The position numbers were made by a program, and so were the translations under genes. The notes beneath the pieces are model-generated. The model ran no database searches and was not told where the DNA came from. It saw nothing but the letters and a program-made list of their open reading frames with translations. A stretch of 64,000 nt of DNA from Diphasiastrum complanatum (lineage: Eukaryota > Streptophyta > Lycopodiopsida > Lycopodiales > Lycopodiaceae): positions 50,475,325 to 50,539,324 of the forward strand of contig CM055106.1 in the NCBI GenBank assembly GCA_029204225.1. Direction: 5' to 3'. Positions 35,543-47,045 of the stretch are shown here, piece by piece. Position 1 is the first letter of the stretch. Every line of letters starts with the position of its first letter.

Positions 35543-36552
35543 TGAAGAACGAAATGTTTCCAACTACAAAGCCTTGCTAGCTTTCAACCCTCGTCTCGAT
35601 GAAGACATTCGCGAACTCGGAGATTTAGAGACACGAAGCACGAAAAGTTTTGCAAACACGAAAGTCAAAGGAAACGAAGACGAACGGTTCGTGAACACGA
35701 AAGTCAAAGGAGATGAAGACGAACGATTCGCGAACACGAAAGATCCACGAACGAGATTCGTTTGCGGTCTAGTATGAGAGAAAGGCTTACGAGCAAAACG
35801 AAACCCGTTTTGCCCTCACGCTCCAAAGAGTACCAGCTAAGATGACGCAAGTACCCAGAAGTACAGAGATCTGATCTAATGGCATGACGTCAGCAGATAC
35901 TTACCAGGTCGTGGCTAATCTGCCACTCTTGTAACTCCCTGACTAGTTGCTTAATCACTCTAATCTTAGATTTACATAGAGCGACCATACTTATTGGATG
36001 ATACTTGACATATAGATCAATAGAATACACATACAGTGTAAGAACGAAATAGTCTGATGCTAGTAAGCAATCAGGATGAAAAATACAGTATACTTGTCCG
36101 CCTCCGTGCGAAGACAATTCTGTCTAGGATCCAAATATCCAACTGAACCGCGTTTCTCTCACGCCAATGCACTGCGTGGATATGCATATAGTGCTCAAAG
36201 AATCAGAGAAAAGAAATCAATAGATGATATTGTAGCCTTCGCTCACATATCAATCCGTGTTGTGTTTGATCTCGAATGCAAATGTTTATGCTGTTAATCG
36301 TGTGTTTGAGTTTCTTCTTGTTCATATTGAATTCTCCACTTTGGTTGAAACTATGTTGAATGTTGTATTAATTTTATGAATGTAGATCAGTAGTGACTGA
36401 CTACACTCTGGAGGACTGTAGGAGTGATTCAGCTGGCAGTGTCCAGTGATGGCATCTGAACTCCATCCGAGACGAAGAGAGTTGTGCTTGATTCACCTTC
36501 GCGAAAGTTTCGTGAGTCCGACGAATTCATCAATCATCATCACATCCCAACA
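35543..36552 (+). mobile_element. 5' LTR of the copia element
   Basis: It starts TGAAGAACG and ends CATCCCAACA, followed at once by the primer site. It includes a 39-bp tandem repeat and a segment, about 36093-36472, that is missing from the other LTR. Confidence 0.9.
35657..35750 (+). repeat. 39-bp tandem repeat inside the LTR
   Basis: CACGAAAGTCAAAGG starts at 35657 and 35696, with a partial third unit at 35735. The matching block in the 3' LTR starts at 40995, 41034 and 41073. The unit is 13 codons long and stays open in one frame in both LTRs. Confidence 0.85.
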
Positions 36553-36566
36553 GTGGTATCAGGGCC
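36553..36566 (+). other. primer-binding site of the copia element
   Basis: GTGGTATCAGGGCC follows the LTR edge. It matches the initiator tRNA-Met complement (TGGTATCAGAGC) apart from one G for A. Confidence 0.85.
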
Positions 36567-36666
36567 CACCTTGTCAAATTCTGACATAGCCAAAGAAGCT
36601 ATCAGATTCAGGAGGCCAAGCATTCAGACAATCAACCATCAACAAGGAAACAGACTTCAAGAAGCA

Positions 36667-39600
36667 ATGGCTTCAATTAGCAACATGCAGAGCAAGATTT
36701 GCACGATACTTGATTCTTCAGGATCTAACTTTCTAGTCTGGAAAGTTAAGACATCTTTGATACTCAAGGGTGAAGGACTCTTCCCCTGGGTGGATGGCAT
36801 AGAAGAAATGCCTACAACAACAGGCAAGGAGCTACATGAATGGAGGGAGAAAAACGACAAGGCAGTAGCCTTGCTATCATCTTCCATCGAAGATAGTCTC
36901 ACACTTGACCTGGCTACACTCTCCAAAGCTAAGGAGATGTGGGAGGCATTACTCACCAGATTTCAGACGAAATCAAAAAGTCAGATCATGATGTTGGAAG
37001 ATCAGGCGACGAATTTGCAGTGGGATGGAAAAGACCTCACCTCTTTTGTAAGAAAGATGAAGAATCTGTTTCTATCACTACATAACTCTGGAGCAGAGAA
37101 TGCAGTGTCAGCTGAGAAGTAGCTCACGTACCTGTTGAGAGCCTTACCCAGATCTTTTCAGACGACACGAACCCTGCTCGCGAAAGATCCCGCCATGAAC
37201 CTCGAAAAGGCGATTGTCAAGATTCGAGAGGAAGTTGAGGCCAGAGAACATCTGCATCACAAAGATGGTTCTGACCAGGCCCTCTACGGCAACAAAGAAA
37301 AATCAAAGAAGCAATTTAAGCCTAAGAGGGAGTCCAATCAGAGGCAGGATTGTGACCAGCAAGCAGAGGGAACAAGCAAGGGCAACTGGAAGACCAAAGG
37401 GAGGTCGAAACAACAAGGTGCAGACAAGAAGACTTGTGTGAGATGCAGAAGAGACATGCATACAGTAGATACCTACTGGCTCAATCCCAAGATTGAGTGT
37501 ATCCATTGCCATAAGAAGGGTCACGCAACCATGGATTGCCGCAAGAACCCAATGAACAAATAAGCACAGAACAGACAGGAGAACAACAATAGTTCATCCT
37601 ATGTCGAGAAGCCCGAGAGCTCGAAGATGGGCCAAAAAAAAATGAACAGAAGTTGTTCAACCGCCTACATCTGTGAAGACATGTGTGCAGCATCAACATC
37701 TGACACACATGAGGCGATCTTAGATTCAGGAGCCACGTCACACTTCGTGACATCAAGACGAATCATGTTTGATTTCAAAAGTGCAGATCCCTCAAGATTC
37801 ATAGTTCTTGGAGATGGATCTAGACATCAAGTGAACGGTATTGGTTCACTATGGCTCAACACCAACGGTAGAGACAGACAACTCGAAGACGTTATGTTCG
37901 TGCCTACTCTGCAACAAGATTTGCTCTCTATAGCAAGAATAGCAGATGCATGAATGCGTGTGACATTTTCTAACGAAGCATGCAACGTGATTGATGCCAG
38001 TACCAGTACTCTCATCGCTCAAGGCAAAAAGAAAGGTAATCTATATCATCTGAAGGTACGCCTACATGAAGATCAGGTGCATCAGACTCATGACGACTCG
38101 CCAGACACTGTGGCACATAAGACTCTGTCACATGAACTCAATGGCACTTTACCAAGCAAGTCATCATGGAGCGATAATAGGGGCCAACATCTCGAATGCA
38201 ACCAGTTCGACCACCTGTGATGCATGTTTGAAGGGCAAGACGTCATGCACACCATTCATCAAAGACTTCTACATGACAACAAGGATTATGGAGCTAGTGC
38301 ATTCTGACATCTGTGGACCATTCAACGTGATCTCAGTAGGAGGTTCGAAATATTATATAACCTTCATTGATGACTATAGCAAATTTGCCAGAGTGTACTT
38401 TATGCAGAATAAATCTGAAGCGCTCGATAAATTCACAGAATATGTGATTTGGGCAGAGAGATGTATTCGCAGCAAGGTGAAGTAGATCAAAACAGATCGA
38501 GGTGGCGAATATATCTCGAATCGCTTCACTGACTTTTGCAATGATCATGGTATCATTCACAGAAGAACTACAACCTACACACCGCAGCATAATGGTTTTG
38601 CTGAACGAAAGAACAGGACCCTAATGGAAGCACCCAGATGCATAATGGCCTACTCGAAGGCTCCAAGAGGACTGTGGGCTGAGGCAGTAGCTACAACCGC
38701 ATACATCCAGAACAGGACATGTAAGTCTAGTGTTCCTCACACGACACCACATGAGCTATGGTGGGGTAGAAAGCCCAACCTGTCTCACATCAGAATCTTT
38801 GGCTGTGCAGCTTATGCACATATTCCTGATAAGCTTCGTAAGAAGCTTGATGAGAAAGCCGAATAGGGATTTCTGGTAGGTTATGACTACAATTTGTCAT
38901 ACTACAGAATCTACATGCCAGACACGAACACTGTGAAAACAGTGAGAGATGTCAGATTCGATGAGAGCAGGACAATGGCCAATGACGATCCTATCGGCTA
39001 CAAAGTTCTGGAGAGACAGTACTATGACCTACCGCCAATGACAGAGGGAACAACAAACGAACATGAAAACAAAGATTTTCGAGTCGTCTCCCATTCGAGC
39101 GATGAATCTGACGAAGAAAGATTCGAGAGGCAACCTGCCGCCGCAGTTCTTGTAAACCAAGATGGTTCCGGACCGAGCAGAGCAGACAAGGGCAAAGACA
39201 TAGCTGTTTCAGGAGGATCTCCCTGAAGGTCGACAAGACCACGAAGAGCGCCAGCAAGATATGTGCCAGGCAGCTCAACTTCCACATTAGAAGAGTTCTG
39301 CGGGTCCAGTGGCGAAGCACAGACTTTTGAGGAGGCAATTGAAAGTCCAGAAAAGGACAGATGGATCCAAGCCATAAACGAAGAGATGGAGTCCATGAAG
39401 AAGAACCAGGTATGGACGTTGGAGCCATTACCACATAAGCGCAAGACTGTCAAATGCAAATGGGTTTTCAAACTCAAATACGGACCAAATGGGAACATCA
39501 CGAAATACAAGGCAAGACTGGTAGCGAAGGGTTTCTCTCAGAGATACAGTATTGACTATTCTGAAACCTTCTCTCCTGTCATCAAACATTCGTCCCTACA

Positions 39601-40879
39601 TCTATTATTTGCATATGCAGCAGCTTATGACCTCAGGATCCACATTGTGGACGGGAAGACAGCCTTCCTGCATGGCGAATTAGACGAAGAGGTCTACATG
39701 GATCAACCCCCAGGATATGTCTCGAATTCACTTTCTGACTATGCATGAAGAATGCATAGAAGCATCTATGGTCTGAAACAATCAGCCCGACAATGGTACA
39801 AGAAGAAAGATCAAGCCCTGAAATCATTAGAATTCAAGCCTCTGTTGGTTGATTCCAATGTATATGTCAGAGTTACAGATGGGCAGATCATCATTGTGGC
39901 TGTGTATGTGGACGACACTCTGATACTTTGCAGGAGTGAGCAGCTAATAGCTAAAGTAAAAGCAGATATTTCAAAACATTTCGAGATAGTGGATATGGGA
40001 GAAGCCAGGTGTTACCTAGGCTTGCAAATTGAAAGGGACTACGAGGGAGGTAAGTTATACCTTCACCAGTCCAGATACGCCCAGAAGATCCTAGAGGACT
40101 TTGGGATGCTGAACTGCAAAGGAACGAACACTCCAATGCTCGCAGGGACCGTGCTGACGAATGATGATTGTCCAAAGACTGAGGAAGAGAGAGAACAGAT
40201 GCAGCTCACACCTTACAGGAAGCTGATAGGATCCTTGATGTACCTTGCAGACAACACACATCCTGATATTGCTTATGCAGTATTCAGGATGAGCCAATTA
40301 TGCACGAATTCAGGCTCGACACATTGGAAGATTGCAAAATGAATTTTGCAATATCTTCAACTAACGAGGGATTATGGCTTGTGCTATTGTCGTGGTGCAG
40401 GTTTCAGGATACTTTCCTACAACGATGCTAGTTGGGCATCTCTCAAGGACGACTGTAAAAGCGTCTCAGGAGGATGCACCATTGAGCAACAGTTCTCTGG
40501 GTCAGCAAGAAGCAGACCGTTGTAGCCCAGTCATCCTGCGAAGCAGAGTACGTAGCAGCAACAAAGATGGCCAACGAAATAATTTGGCTAAGACAGTTCC
40601 TGGACGAATTGGGCGAAACAAGGAACAAGCCTCTGGTCTTGCAGATGGACAACACCTGTGCAATACACCTGACGAAAGATCCCGTGTTCAATTCCAGAAC
40701 CAAGCACATTGCGATCAAGTACCACTTGATTAGGGATCTAATTGAGAAGAAGATGCTACACACCACCTTCATCGGAACGAGAGACATGGTTGTTGACATA
40801 TTCACTAAAGCCCTGGACAAAGGACTCTTTGAGAGACAAAGGAGCAGTCTCGGGATCGTATCATGCTTGGAGAGGGAGC
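36667..40879 (+). pseudogene. copia gag-pol polyprotein, inactivated
   Basis: From the ATG at 36667 the order is: gag (NFLVWKVKTSLILKGEG), zinc knuckle CIHCHKKGHATMDC (about 37498-37539), protease ILDSGATSHFV (37714), pre-integrase LWHIRLCHMNSM, integrase (VHSDICGPF, FIDDYSK, TDRGGEY, QHNGFAERKN), RT (WVFKLKYGPNG, YSETFSPV, SIYGLKQS, YVDDTLIL at 39907) and RNase H (ASWASLKDDCKSVSGG, TKHIAIKYH). In-frame stops lie at 37120, 37561, 37951, 38483, 38864, 39224, 39746 and 40340, and frameshifts near 38110 and 40495. Three stops are TAG, one TAA and four TGA. The RNase H frame runs on into the 3' LTR. Confidence 0.92.
40869..40879 (+). other. polypurine tract
   Basis: GGAGAGGGAGC lies directly before the TG of the 3' LTR, where plus-strand priming is expected. 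Confidence 0.7.
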
Positions 40880-41505
40880 TGAAGAAACGAAATGTTTCCA
40901 ACTACAAAGCCTTGCTAGCTTTCAGCCCTCAGCCCGACGAAGACATTCGCGAACTCGAAGATCTGGAGACACGAAGCACGAAAAGTTTCGCGAACACGAA
41001 AGTCAAAGAAAACGAAGACGATCGGTTCGCAAACACGAAAGTCAAAGGAGACGAAGACAAACGATTCGCGAACACGAAAGATCCACAAACGAGATTCCTT
41101 TGCGGTCCAGTACAAGAGAAAGGCATACGAGCAAAACGAAACCCGTTTTGCCCTCACGCTCCAAAGAGTACCAGCTAAGATCACGCAAGTACCCAGAAGT
41201 ACAGAGATCTGATCTAATGGCATGACGTCAGCAGATACTTCCTAGGTCGTGGCTAATCTGCCACTCTTGTAACTCCCTGACTAGTTGCTTAATCACTCTA
41301 ATCTTAGATTTACGTAGAGCGACCATACTTACTGGATGATACTTGACATATAGATCAACAGAATACACATATAGTATAACAACGAAACAGTCTGATGCTA
41401 GTAAGTAATCAAGACGAAAAATACAATAGAGAGTCGTGCTTGATTCGCCTTCACGAAAGTTTTCGCGAATCCGACGAATTCATCAGTCATCATCACAGCC
41501 CAACA
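40880..41505 (+). mobile_element. 3' LTR of the copia element
   Basis: It starts TGAAGAAACG and ends CAGCCCAACA, followed by the CTTTT target copy at 41506-41510. Compared with the 5' LTR it lacks about 380 bases after AAAAATACA. Confidence 0.9.
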
Positions 41506-41510
41506 CTTTT

Positions 41511-41878
41511 CAATCTTCATGTTAATACTTCACACATCAAATTCCTTTTCTTTTACTCTCTTTTTAAGGTCTTAAAAGCATTCTTTACACCATGCATGAT
41601 ATTATTGAACTGGTATGATTTTAGAGCGACATTATCTTTTCACACGGTTTTGACATTGAGATAAGGATAGATAAAAATTGATCCTCTCAGTGTGTGTGCT
41701 TGGTCCTCTCAATGTCCGCCACTAGCTATACGATGTGTGCCAGCTGAAATCTTACATAAATCAAAGCATACATATATATACATAATGTACTTACATCGTT
41801 CTGCTGCTTGGAAACCCCTATATATATGTAAAATAATGTACTTACAATTTTCTGCTGCTGGTAAACCCCCTCTGTCAG
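41511..41878. other. flank and probable 5' intron end of the MinC-like gene
   Basis: The text CTGCTGCTTGGAAACCCC near 41800 and CTGCTGCTGGTAAACCCC near 41854 is a small duplication, each copy preceded by AATGTACTTAC. A pyrimidine-rich acceptor, CTCTGTCAG, ends at 41878. Earlier exons of the gene, such as a plastid transit peptide, were not identified. Confidence 0.4.
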
Positions 41879-42285
41879 GGAAGCCTGGTGGCGTAGCAAG
41901 ATTACTTTGTGGTGGAGCTCAAAGTTTGCTCGTTGTTGGAAAGCCTAAGGGGCTAGCTGGACTGGGAGTTTTTACAGGATTAAAGCCTTATGCTGAACTT
42001 AAACCTGGTTTCATTGATGCTGACGAGTGTGTAAGGCGGAATGGATTGTGTGAAGTTGTAATTGGGAAGTGGGTTTGGGCCAGATTTGCAAGGAAAGCAG
42101 ATGGAAGGTTGAGTACTCAGAGGTTTCGTGCCTGGCTCAGCAAAGAGGACTCCCATGATTTAGAAATGAAGTCCAGTGCTGCATTGCAATCTGTTGATGG
42201 GATTAAAAGGGAAAATGGAGCGTGCGTGTATCTGAAGAGATCTATTCAGTCTGGGGAGGTGATTCAATATCCAGGCACAGTCATA
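41879..42285 (+). CDS. minC: MinC-like septum-site protein, exon A (N-terminal part of beta-helix domain)
   Basis: This exon, read from the acceptor CTGTCAG|GG, is open for about 135 codons and ends at a phase-0 donor, ATA|GTAAGT (GT at 42286). It holds an unassigned N-terminal part (GKPKGLAGLGVFTGLKPYAE, VVIGKWVWARFARKADGRLS), then LKRSIQSGEVIQYPGTVI. The last stretch is the first turn of the MinC C-terminal domain, where relatives read R.G..R.G..i...gdvvvlGDvn. MinC with MinD blocks FtsZ ring assembly away from midcell; in a plant it would act in the plastid. The start codon and targeting sequence are not in this exon. The exon boundary on the left is inferred from the acceptor consensus. 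Confidence 0.7.
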
Positions 42286-43543
42286 GTAAGTCCTTCTTTC
42301 TGAAGAACTGGCAAGATTAGGTGGACGTGTATCTACTTTTAACCATAGTTATAAGTAGATTCAAATGGAATCGATTTGATCCATTTTCTTTTCTGAAGTT
42401 TAGATCATTCTGTTGCAAAATGACTTGAAAACCTGATATCTTTTGAAGTCTGAACAAAATATGGTTCTATGAATAGAATCTGAAGAGAAACTATTGATAG
42501 TGTTAAATTTGTTAAGTAATCTTTCAGACCATCTTCACAAAGTCAATGACTTCCTTAAGTCTGTTGAACTAGAGTGAAAATTAATTTCATGGTGAAAATT
42601 TTCTCTTTATAAAATTAACCAGCCTCATAAGCCATAGAGTCTATAATCAGAAATTTTCATGCCCATAAAGATTTTCTTATTGCTGGTTAGACTTTTGACT
42701 AATTTGCTAAGGCAATGGGTTGTAGAGAACCAAATCTTATCCTTTTTTCATCACTCTAGTGCATTAAGGTGAGTCCAAATGAATCTTATGGCTGGGTGGT
42801 TCGTGAGTGTTCATCACTAAAATTTATTATGAGATCGGTTGTATGGGAGTCATTACAGTTGGTATCACAGCCACCATTCTTTGTGATTGAAATGCACTAG
42901 TCCCTACCTTCATTTTTTTTATGATGTTTACTTTATGTTGTTGCTTGTTGGGTTGATTAATTGTCTTCAAGTCAAGGAGGCGCACCTAACCTAGCTGTAT
43001 TTTTGGGCATCTTCGCCCTTCAAACTGTAGCTTCACTGCATCTGGGCGGTTCTGCCTGCAAGTGAGAAAAGGTTGGTTGCAAAGGAATAGAAAGTTGTTA
43101 GTGTCTGATGAAGATTTTGCCCATTTTGTCACCAAAAATTGTAGAAAATGATTGATTTTTGTGGTTTCTCTGATTTCTTCAGATCCAAATGGATCTTAGG
43201 AATGGTGATCTGTCTGGCCTTCTTTGCTCAACAATCAAAACAAATTTCAAGCAAAAAATCCACACAAATCAAACAAAATTTCTCTCAAATTAACCCTAAA
43301 ATGCAAATTTAACACTATTATGCCAAGACAAGATGCCTAAATGCAAGCTAACATCCATCCATGGATCAAAAACATGCTGAAAATGAAAAATTGGCATAGA
43401 TCCCTGGAAACGGTGCCAAAATTGTAGTGGATATATTCCCATGCAAACTCACACTGGGCTAGGAGGGGCATTCTATAAGAGAGTGCATTGGCTGGGTGGA
43501 TCAGACTAGGTTTACATTCCTGTCGTTATGCTGTTCCTAACAC

Positions 43544-43555
43544 TGGTATTAGAGC
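43544..43555 (+). other. primer-binding site of a plus-strand gypsy element
   Basis: TGGTATTAGAGC follows an LTR-like edge, CCTAACA (ending 43542). It differs from the usual TGGTATCAGAGC by one base. The LTR left of it is not delimited. Confidence 0.55.
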
Positions 43556-44299
43556 ATAGAGTTTCGATCGACATTGTGGTAGTGGATCATCTACGTTTTC
43601 ATTGGTGATCTCTCTTTTTCGATCATTGATTTTGGAACGGAAAATTGTGTGGAGCATTGGGCGCCCATTCTACTGCGAACCCTGTCCAGTCACAGAGGCC
43701 TTGCAGCTGCTCCAGCGCACTTTTTCAGAGGATCAAAGCGCATTTTGGTTGCATCATTTCTGGCAGATTGAGGCGCATTTTGGACAGCAGAAGCCAGCGC
43801 CCAAGTCAGTTTTTTCCAGCAAAATTTTTCTCATGGTAATGGCGAATTGAAGCACACTTTCTGCAGGCAGTTTAACACACAGACATCTGATTTTCCAGCG
43901 ACCCCTTTTTTGGAATTTTGGGCGCATTCTGCCTGATCAGGACAGCGCTTTTCTATCATCATTTTAGCTTCTTCTGTCCACTTTTCCAGCGAGTTGTTGT
44001 AGCTAATTGCTGACGTATTACACTAGCCTCGAATCCTTGCATGCGGACCAGATTCCGGCATATTGTGAAGCGGTTTTAAAACTATTCGAAAAGGCCAACG
44101 TAGGATCATTGCATGCAAATTGGGGATTCCAGTATTTTTTTTCCAAGGACCGAAAGATTGGAACCTTTGCATGCGGCTTTGAAGCTGAGGGGTTATCTTC
44201 TATTTCCATCGACGAGAGGGGCTCACTTAGAGCTAAGTCTTTCTCCTTATTTTTTTCCTTTTGATTGCTTGACGTTTACTACTCTCTTCGAACCTCACC

Positions 44300-45239
44300 A
44301 TGACGACTCCTGCGGAAACTCAAATTTCCACAAGAAAAGCCATTGATGAGCTCGAAGAGGAAGCTCTTCGTTTTCAGGAGGAAAAAATAGATATGGATGT
44401 TGATGAGGAATTTGAAATTTTTAATGAAGATGATTTCGTTTCTAAAGAACAGTATCAGAAATTAGAAACTGAGGTTACTAATCTAAAACAAACTTTAAAT
44501 AGCATGCAAACGAAGCAAGATAAGTCATTTGCAGAACTTAAGAGCTTGTTTGCAATTTTAGTACCTCCTACATCTTTCATTCCAGTTACAACTCCAGTAC
44601 CTATGGTATCTCCGTTATCCGTATCTCCCGCAGTTCGTACCCCATCGGGCGATACCAGAGTAAACCCAAGTTTGTTTAAAGATTTAAAACCACCAATCTT
44701 TAACGAAGAAGAAAAAGATAGAAACACTGATATTCTTCAAACATTTCTTAGTAAATGGAAGAATATACATGCTTTAAAACAGACTCCAGAACATTTACAA
44801 GCCTTAGAAGCTAGCTTGTCCTTAGGTCCCATGGTCTATAAGTGGTGGCTAAACCTCCAGGAAATTGGGCAGACCCCCCCAGTCATGGAAGGCTTTTGAA
44901 GAAGCCTTTCTCCGAGAGTTTTTGCTGGCCAATGAGCTTGATAGGGCTTGGGAAGCTTGCGAGAAGTTGGTCATGGACAATTTCGTAACCCAATATATAT
45001 CACAATATAGGGAAGCTATACTTAAACTTAAAAATATTGATGACTATCGGAAAGTCAGGGGCTTTGTCCGTGGGCTTTGGGATGAGTATAAGGTGGAAGT
45101 GCAGCGTAACTCACCTACTACCCTAGAACATGCCATTAAATTTGCTCAAATCTATGATGATTCAATGGGCAGACGAAAAACCAAACAGCCTAGTACTGAG
45201 CAGCCTTCTCAGTTATTCAATCGTTTGCATGTTTATTAG
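44300..45239 (+). pseudogene. Ty3/gypsy gag
   Basis: The ATG at 44300 opens a frame with a Glu-rich helical N-terminus, a Pro/Val-rich linker and the capsid-type core (LKPPIFNEEEKDRN, LSLGPMVYKWWLNLQEIG). At a run of seven C (44874-44880) the frame slips, and the rest (SWKAFEEAFLREFLLANELD, ILKLKNIDDYRKVRGFVRGL, EHAIKFAQIYDD) continues to a stop at 45237-45239. This order matches the retrotransposon gag family. No protease or polymerase follows, so the element is truncated. Confidence 0.8.
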
Positions 45240-45616
45240 TTCTGAAAGGTAAGTTGGTGGTATGGGACACCGATTTATTTGAAGTACCAATGGGCACACT
45301 AGATTGAATATTGTCTTATTTTGATCAGATATCAGACGCTCATTGATAGACTTGCTAGTTTAAGGATTTGTCAAGGATGACAAATGTTCTTAAGGGGAAG
45401 GGAAAGGAGATCAGTCAATAGAAACCTTTTTTCCATTTTTTTATACCCTTGAGATAAGAAAGCATATAGTGCTTAGCTCAGTTTTCAGTTTAAGATTAGG
45501 GCTTATTGTGAGAGTCACAGTCATAGTCGAGCTTAGTGGTCGGAGAGGTCAATTGTCTATCAGATATAGGCCAGTATGGTTTATCAGATATAAACCAAAA
45601 ATACAATACCTGGAAA

Positions 45617-46332
45617 TCAGTTTTCAGCAGTAGTTATTAGTAAAGCTGAGAATAACTCATAGCATCCCATAGCTTCACTTTTGTCTTCTTCTTCAATGAA
45701 GTTGCCTGACTGCTTCTTTTTGTTCTGGATAGCCTTCTTTTTCCTGCACTCAAACGCAAAATGACCATACTTGCCACAAAAATTACAATTGCCATTTCTC
45801 TTTGGATTAGATTTGGAACTATCTCCTTTTTCCGTATTGTCCTTCCCTTCCTGCTTCTGATCCTTTTTGCCTTTCTTACCTTTTGTTTGAATATCAATCC
45901 ACACTCTAGAGAGAACTATCAAAAAGGGCGGATAGCTCAGTGGTAGAGCATCCCATCCGGTATGAGGGAGGTCCTGGGTTCGAATCCTAGTCTGTCCATC
46001 CATATTATGATTTATGGATTTCTAACATTATTCTTGGAAAAGAATCCCAGTTCCTTGAAGTCTTTCCTAGACATCAAGTTTTGTCTTCGTAATTCCTCTT
46101 GAAGTAGCAAACCATTGAGCTCGTCAAATGTTGGTGATCTCTCCCTCAAACTTAGTGCCATAACAGAGTTTTGATATTGTAATGGTAAGCTATTCAAAAC
46201 AATTTGTACTAGAGTATTATCAAGTACAATTTCCCCTATAGAAGACAACTGATCTCTTAGATCCTTCACTTTGAATATACTTACATGCAACAATCTATTA
46301 ATTGTCGCCTTCCTTGGATAGCACCTGTCCAA
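45617..46332 (-). pseudogene. copia gag split by a tRNA-like insertion
   Basis: On the minus strand the gag core (INRLLHVSIFKVKDLRDQLS, IVLNSLPLQYQNSVMAL, FDELNGLLLQEELRRQNLM) runs to about 46020. It is interrupted by a block holding a tRNA-like sequence and resumes at about 45895 with QTKGKKGKKDQKQEGKDN and a zinc knuckle, CNFCGKYGHFAFEC. It ends near 45617. Its leader and LTR lie to the right (46340-47580). Confidence 0.8.
45926..45998 (+). tRNA. tRNA-like sequence (tRNA pseudogene or SINE head)
   Basis: The 73-nt block folds as a tRNA: acceptor stem GGGCGGA with TCTGTCC (two G-T pairs), D arm GCTC/GAGC with box A TAGCTCAGTGGTAG, and T arm CTGGG/CCTAG with a perfect box B, GGTTCGAATCC. The anticodon stem has a mismatch, and the loop TCCGGTA lacks the usual T before the anticodon. 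That points to a tRNA-derived relic rather than a working tRNA. It sits inside a copia gag, so it moved there, as SINEs do. No terminator T run follows. Confidence 0.55.
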
Positions 46333-46339
46333 ATACTAC

Positions 46340-47032
46340 CTGCCTCAGAAATACCTGTATGCTGTCCTAGATGGAGCTTGGCTGGTTCTGACCTGAATCT
46401 GATTTGGACTCCCTCAGGTATCACCTATCTGATTGCTGCCTGTCCCAGATAAACCCTGTCTGATTCTTACCTGACCTGTCCAGGTTCTACCTTACTCAGA
46501 TAACACCTATCTGGTTGTTATCTGTTCCAAATCTGATCTGATTTTTCAGATGTTGTTGTCCCCAGATATGCCTGAACCAGATGTTGCCTCCACTAGAAAC
46601 TGTCGCCCTCAGATATGCCTCTGTTCTGAAAAACTGCCTCAGATAAAGCCTGTCTTGGTCAGATGTTGCTACCCTCAGATGTTGCTTCCACCAAAAACTG
46701 CCGCCCTCAGATATGCCTCTGTTCTGGTCAGATGTTTCTCAGGTACTGCCTGCCACCTACAGATGAACCTGCACCACATAAAACCTGCACAAGAAAAGAC
46801 CTGTTTTGCTGTCCTGGATGTTGCCTCCCTCAGATCTGCCTGTCTGAAACTGCTACCTGTCCAGAAGATACCTGCGCCAGATGTAACCTCCACCAGAAAA
46901 AACCTGCACAGGATGGCGCCTCCACCAGATGCAACCTTCACCAAATAGCACCTCCACTAGATGCGACCTCCACCAGTAAACCTGCAACGCTGATCTTCTC
47001 CTTCCTTCCGTAGATCCCCACCTTAACGAGAT
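46340..47032 (-). repeat. copia leader with degenerate repeats of CAGATG/TGCCTCC words
   Basis: This is the leader between gag and primer site of the minus-strand copia. It is built of many short variants of CCAGATGTTGCCTCCACC and CTGCCTCAGAT. One longer unit, with CCCTCAGATATGCCTCTGTT, occurs twice about 100 bases apart (near 46606 and 46704). No frame looks coding. Confidence 0.65.
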
Positions 47033-47045
47033 GGCTCTGATACCA
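47033..47045 (-). other. primer-binding site of the minus-strand copia
   Basis: The minus strand reads TGGTATCAGAGCC, and the LTR edge TGTTAG starts at 47046 on the plus strand with no spacer. Confidence 0.8.

Larger units (their letters stand above)
35543..41505 (+). mobile_element. complete Ty1/copia retrotransposon
   Basis: A full element of 5963 bp: 5' LTR (35543-36552), primer site, gag-pol in the copia order (gag, protease, integrase, RT, RNase H), polypurine tract, and 3' LTR (40880-41505), flanked by CTTTT target copies. It no longer codes an intact polyprotein. By hand the LTRs differ at roughly 36 of about 560 aligned positions, about 29 of them transitions, so the insertion is not recent. 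The 3' LTR is shorter because of one large gap. Confidence 0.92.

Noticed and set aside
41692..41878. Treating the whole open frame from 41692 as the start of the MinC-like protein
   Set aside because: The first part is low-complexity with a small duplication and reads like intron or flank. A good acceptor at 41877-41878 explains the exon start better.
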